From Chara braunii (lineage: Eukaryota > Streptophyta > Charophyceae > Charales > Characeae): a DNA stretch of 56,625 nucleotides. Location: NCBI GenBank assembly GCA_003427395.1, contig BFEA01000372.1, forward strand, positions 1,293,520-1,350,144, in the 5' to 3' direction. A model generated the notes under the pieces. That model worked only from the letters and a program-made list of their open reading frames with translations, did not search any database and was not told where the DNA came from. Both the position numbers and the translations under genes were made by a program. Below are positions 54,191 to 56,625 of the stretch, in pieces. Position 1 is the stretch's first letter. Every line of letters starts with the position of its first letter.

Positions 54191-55996
54191 ATGACCACAT
54201 TGAAGAATGTTTTCGATTGGTTCTCTCCTTGACAGTGTGAAATACCTTTATAATTCCTCGATGCTAATGAAGTTTTGGGTCATGCGGTTGTGGCTCGCAA
54301 GGGAGATGTCATCTCTTAAATGAAGCGGGTGTTGTCGACAGAGACAAGTGGTACAATGTCGCAGGGAACTTCAAGGCAAGGTGTCATAACGACGACATGC
54401 CCTCCTGTCACACCGCCTGCAGTGACAAAGTTACGGCAGACTGCAGCAAAAACTCCGCTTTATACCCACGTTATGCCGCGTGTATTAAGAAATACACAGT
54501 CGGCATGCAAAAGATCTGATGCGAATGCGACTTGTTCGATTGAATTCATCATTTCTCATGTGAGATTGGGGATAAGGAGAAAATAATTTTTTTAGGAACT
54601 TGAAGCATTGCAGTACCTCGAGTACTTATGACAACTTTATGATAGAGAAACAAAACCGACGTATGGGTATAACAAACATGTTGAAGACAATTATGATGTA
54701 CGAGGGGAGAAAAGACAGGGACCAAGCAGTAGCGCAAGTGGAGCGGGACCTCATCCCCATATGGTAGTGACATACAACCCTAAACAAGCTCGACATTTAC
54801 GCTTCCTACCAATGTTTCGGAACTGTTTGGTCTTTAGGTTGTGAGTGAAAGCACTCTCACATTTAAAAAGACGATCATTGCAATTGAGAGAGGACATTAT
54901 AATAATAGTATGAGTAATATTTTAGCTGTATATATCCTAAATTATTTTTTCTATGCAAGATTATTGTTTGAGTTATCCGATGAACTCGCTTTCATTGCTG
55001 TTGTAGGTTGGTTGAAATATGACAATCTGTTTCGTTTCAACTTGGTTCTAACCCCCCTCAATTTTGAGAATCACTTGACGTTAGCCGACGTTAGCATTAG
55101 TATGCATATTTGTGAATTTCAACTTCTAACATGTTACTCGTTAAAATAGTACATTATTTTGTGTACTATTTATAAATGAATTGATTAAGCAGTGAAATGT
55201 AGCTCCTTGCATACTCCTAACACTTCCAAGCATGCTCGTAATACCTATGTGAAGGATGTATATGCCATAGAAATGTAAGGTATTTCGAGCACACCATTAT
55301 TCACTCCGACACACTGTTAGTTCCTATTTGAAGTTTTTTTCTAAGTTATAAAATACACAGTATAGTACAGATAGCGATGATCTCGCGGTATATAACTAGT
55401 GCGTCAGATATGTCCACCTTACATCAAAATCGACATTTTGGTCAAACATCTACTGTGCAACCCCAAGCTGCAACTATTCTCAGCAAAGATGCTGTCGGGT
55501 TGGTCAGTGGGGCTAACGTCCCGCTCAACAACTTCGACCCGGACAGATCCTTGTCTTTTTGCCACAGTAATGCTGGGCGGGCTCTGACCCCTCTCATCCC
55601 TGAAGATACCACTTGCAAACACCTGCCCTTATTTGACATCGCTCTTCAATGCACATGCTTGTAACGACTCGCAAACTCGATGTCCATTTACAAATAAAAC
55701 TACGTACGAGAACGTGTAAAGGGCCTGATGTATAAGTTCTCAGAGACCCTATCTGGTCATCATTATGCGTAGTGAGGAGCAAAGGGCCAACGTTGTGAAG
55801 TTATTTGTTGCATTGAATTGTCGATCGGATACATCCACTGCACACCCAAATGCCTACACGCAACATTATGCATAATTTTTATGAGACAAGGAATCATTTA
55901 TTTGACGGGTGGTAGATCCATCTGGCCCAAACACTCCATTCCCTGAACATGCATAAATGGATACATAGAGATAAATATACAGACAAAGAGAGGGTA
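54191..55996. other. AT-rich stretch without a recognised gene
   Basis: Plus frames at 54841-55149 (102 codons, with a hydrophobic stretch LAVYILNYFFYARLLFEL) and 55377-55664 (95 codons) are the longest. Neither has a recognisable motif, and I would not call either a gene. Confidence 0.4.
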
Positions 55997-56141
55997 ATTA
56001 TTATTGGAAATTTTCGAAGGAGGCGGGCAACCGTTAGGAACTTATATTGAAAACTTCAAGTGCAAAAAATACGGGTTGCCTGTGGACCGGATACATCCTG
56101 CCCAAACAATTGAAATCGTTGAATTGCCAACAAAGCCAAAT

Positions 56142-56210
<69 letters not shown>

Positions 56211-56362
56211 TTATTATTGAAAATTCTCGAAGGAAGCAGGTAACTATTAGGCACTTATATTGAACATTGCAAGTGAAAAGGACATTCAGGTAAGTGGGCA
56301 GGATGTATCCGGTCCACGGACAACCCTATTTGAATTCCCTGTAACTATTGACAAAATCAAAT

Positions 56363-56418
<56 letters not shown>

Positions 56419-56533
56419 TGGTAACCATTAGCAACTGATATTGAGCACTCTAGTGAAAAGTTGCAGGTTGCCTGTGGAGCGTATACATCCTGCCCACACA
56501 ATTGAAATCATTGAATTACCGACACAGCCAAAT

Positions 56534-56624
<91 letters not shown>

Positions 56625-56625
56625 A
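55997..56625. repeat. About 205-bp tandem repeat, three units each ended by (GA)n, middle unit partly inverted
   Basis: Units at about 55997-56210, 56211-56416 and 56417-56618 each start TTATT(A)TTGAAATT/GGTAACCATTAG-like sequence and end in (GA)n (56145-56210, 56367-56416, 56537-56618). A 32-bp segment GGTTGCCTGTGGACCGGATA... at 56073-56104 reappears in the same orientation at about 56465-56496, but as its reverse complement at 56295-56326 in the middle unit. The array reaches the window edge. Confidence 0.85.

Overview
This window is eukaryotic and plant-like. Its one confident host gene is a class I fructose-bisphosphate aldolase of the plant cytosolic type, with GT-AG splicing. The rest is dominated by plant-type transposable elements: PIF/Harbinger, two chromodomain-type Ty3/gypsy elements, an L1-like LINE with a zf-RVT-like end, a tRNA-headed SINE, and a hAT-like non-autonomous element. 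There are also many long (GA)n microsatellites. The mix suggests a large repeat-rich streptophyte genome. I suspect a charophyte alga such as Chara, but that is an inference from element style and not shown by the sequence.

Layout. 1-6142: remains of PIF/Harbinger DNA on the minus strand. These are a transposase broken by a 22-bp tandem duplication (610-1958), a decayed Myb/SANT-like accessory gene (3945-6030), and an open coiled-coil-like frame running off the left edge (1-406). 7267-7590, 28090-28580 and 31010-31777 hold fragments of one mosaic repeat family. 8470-18704 is a 10.2-kb minus-strand chromovirus with 316-bp LTRs, containing a 600-N gap. 19739-28089 is a plus-strand LINE ending in an A-rich tail.

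31285-36099 holds a 34-bp tandem array interrupted by a 103-bp MITE, then the aldolase promoter, a 25-bp first coding exon, a 2.73-kb intron and one long second exon. 37166-45051 is a second minus-strand Ty3/gypsy element with about 1.2-kb LTRs; most of its reverse transcriptase and RNase H are deleted. 45161-48390 holds a MITE, a SINE with a target-site duplication, a hAT-like element full of GTCCGG motifs, and AATC/GATT repeats arranged as an inverted pair. 48391-56625 is AT-richer, with two unidentified or broken coding remnants (one resembles DUF7869 proteins), and ends in a GA-punctuated tandem repeat whose middle unit carries an inverted segment.

How it fits together. All large mobile elements look dead: in-frame stops, frameshifts and internal deletions are visible in each. 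The aldolase is the only gene I expect to be functional. The most informative new structure is a dispersed family of short foldback elements (copies at 6023, 31465, 36826 and 45161, plus solitary ends). Their ends read GGGCCTCGCT...AGCGAGGCCC. One copy sits in a tandem array with a clean 3-bp CAA duplication, which suggests PIF/Harbinger-type mobilisation.
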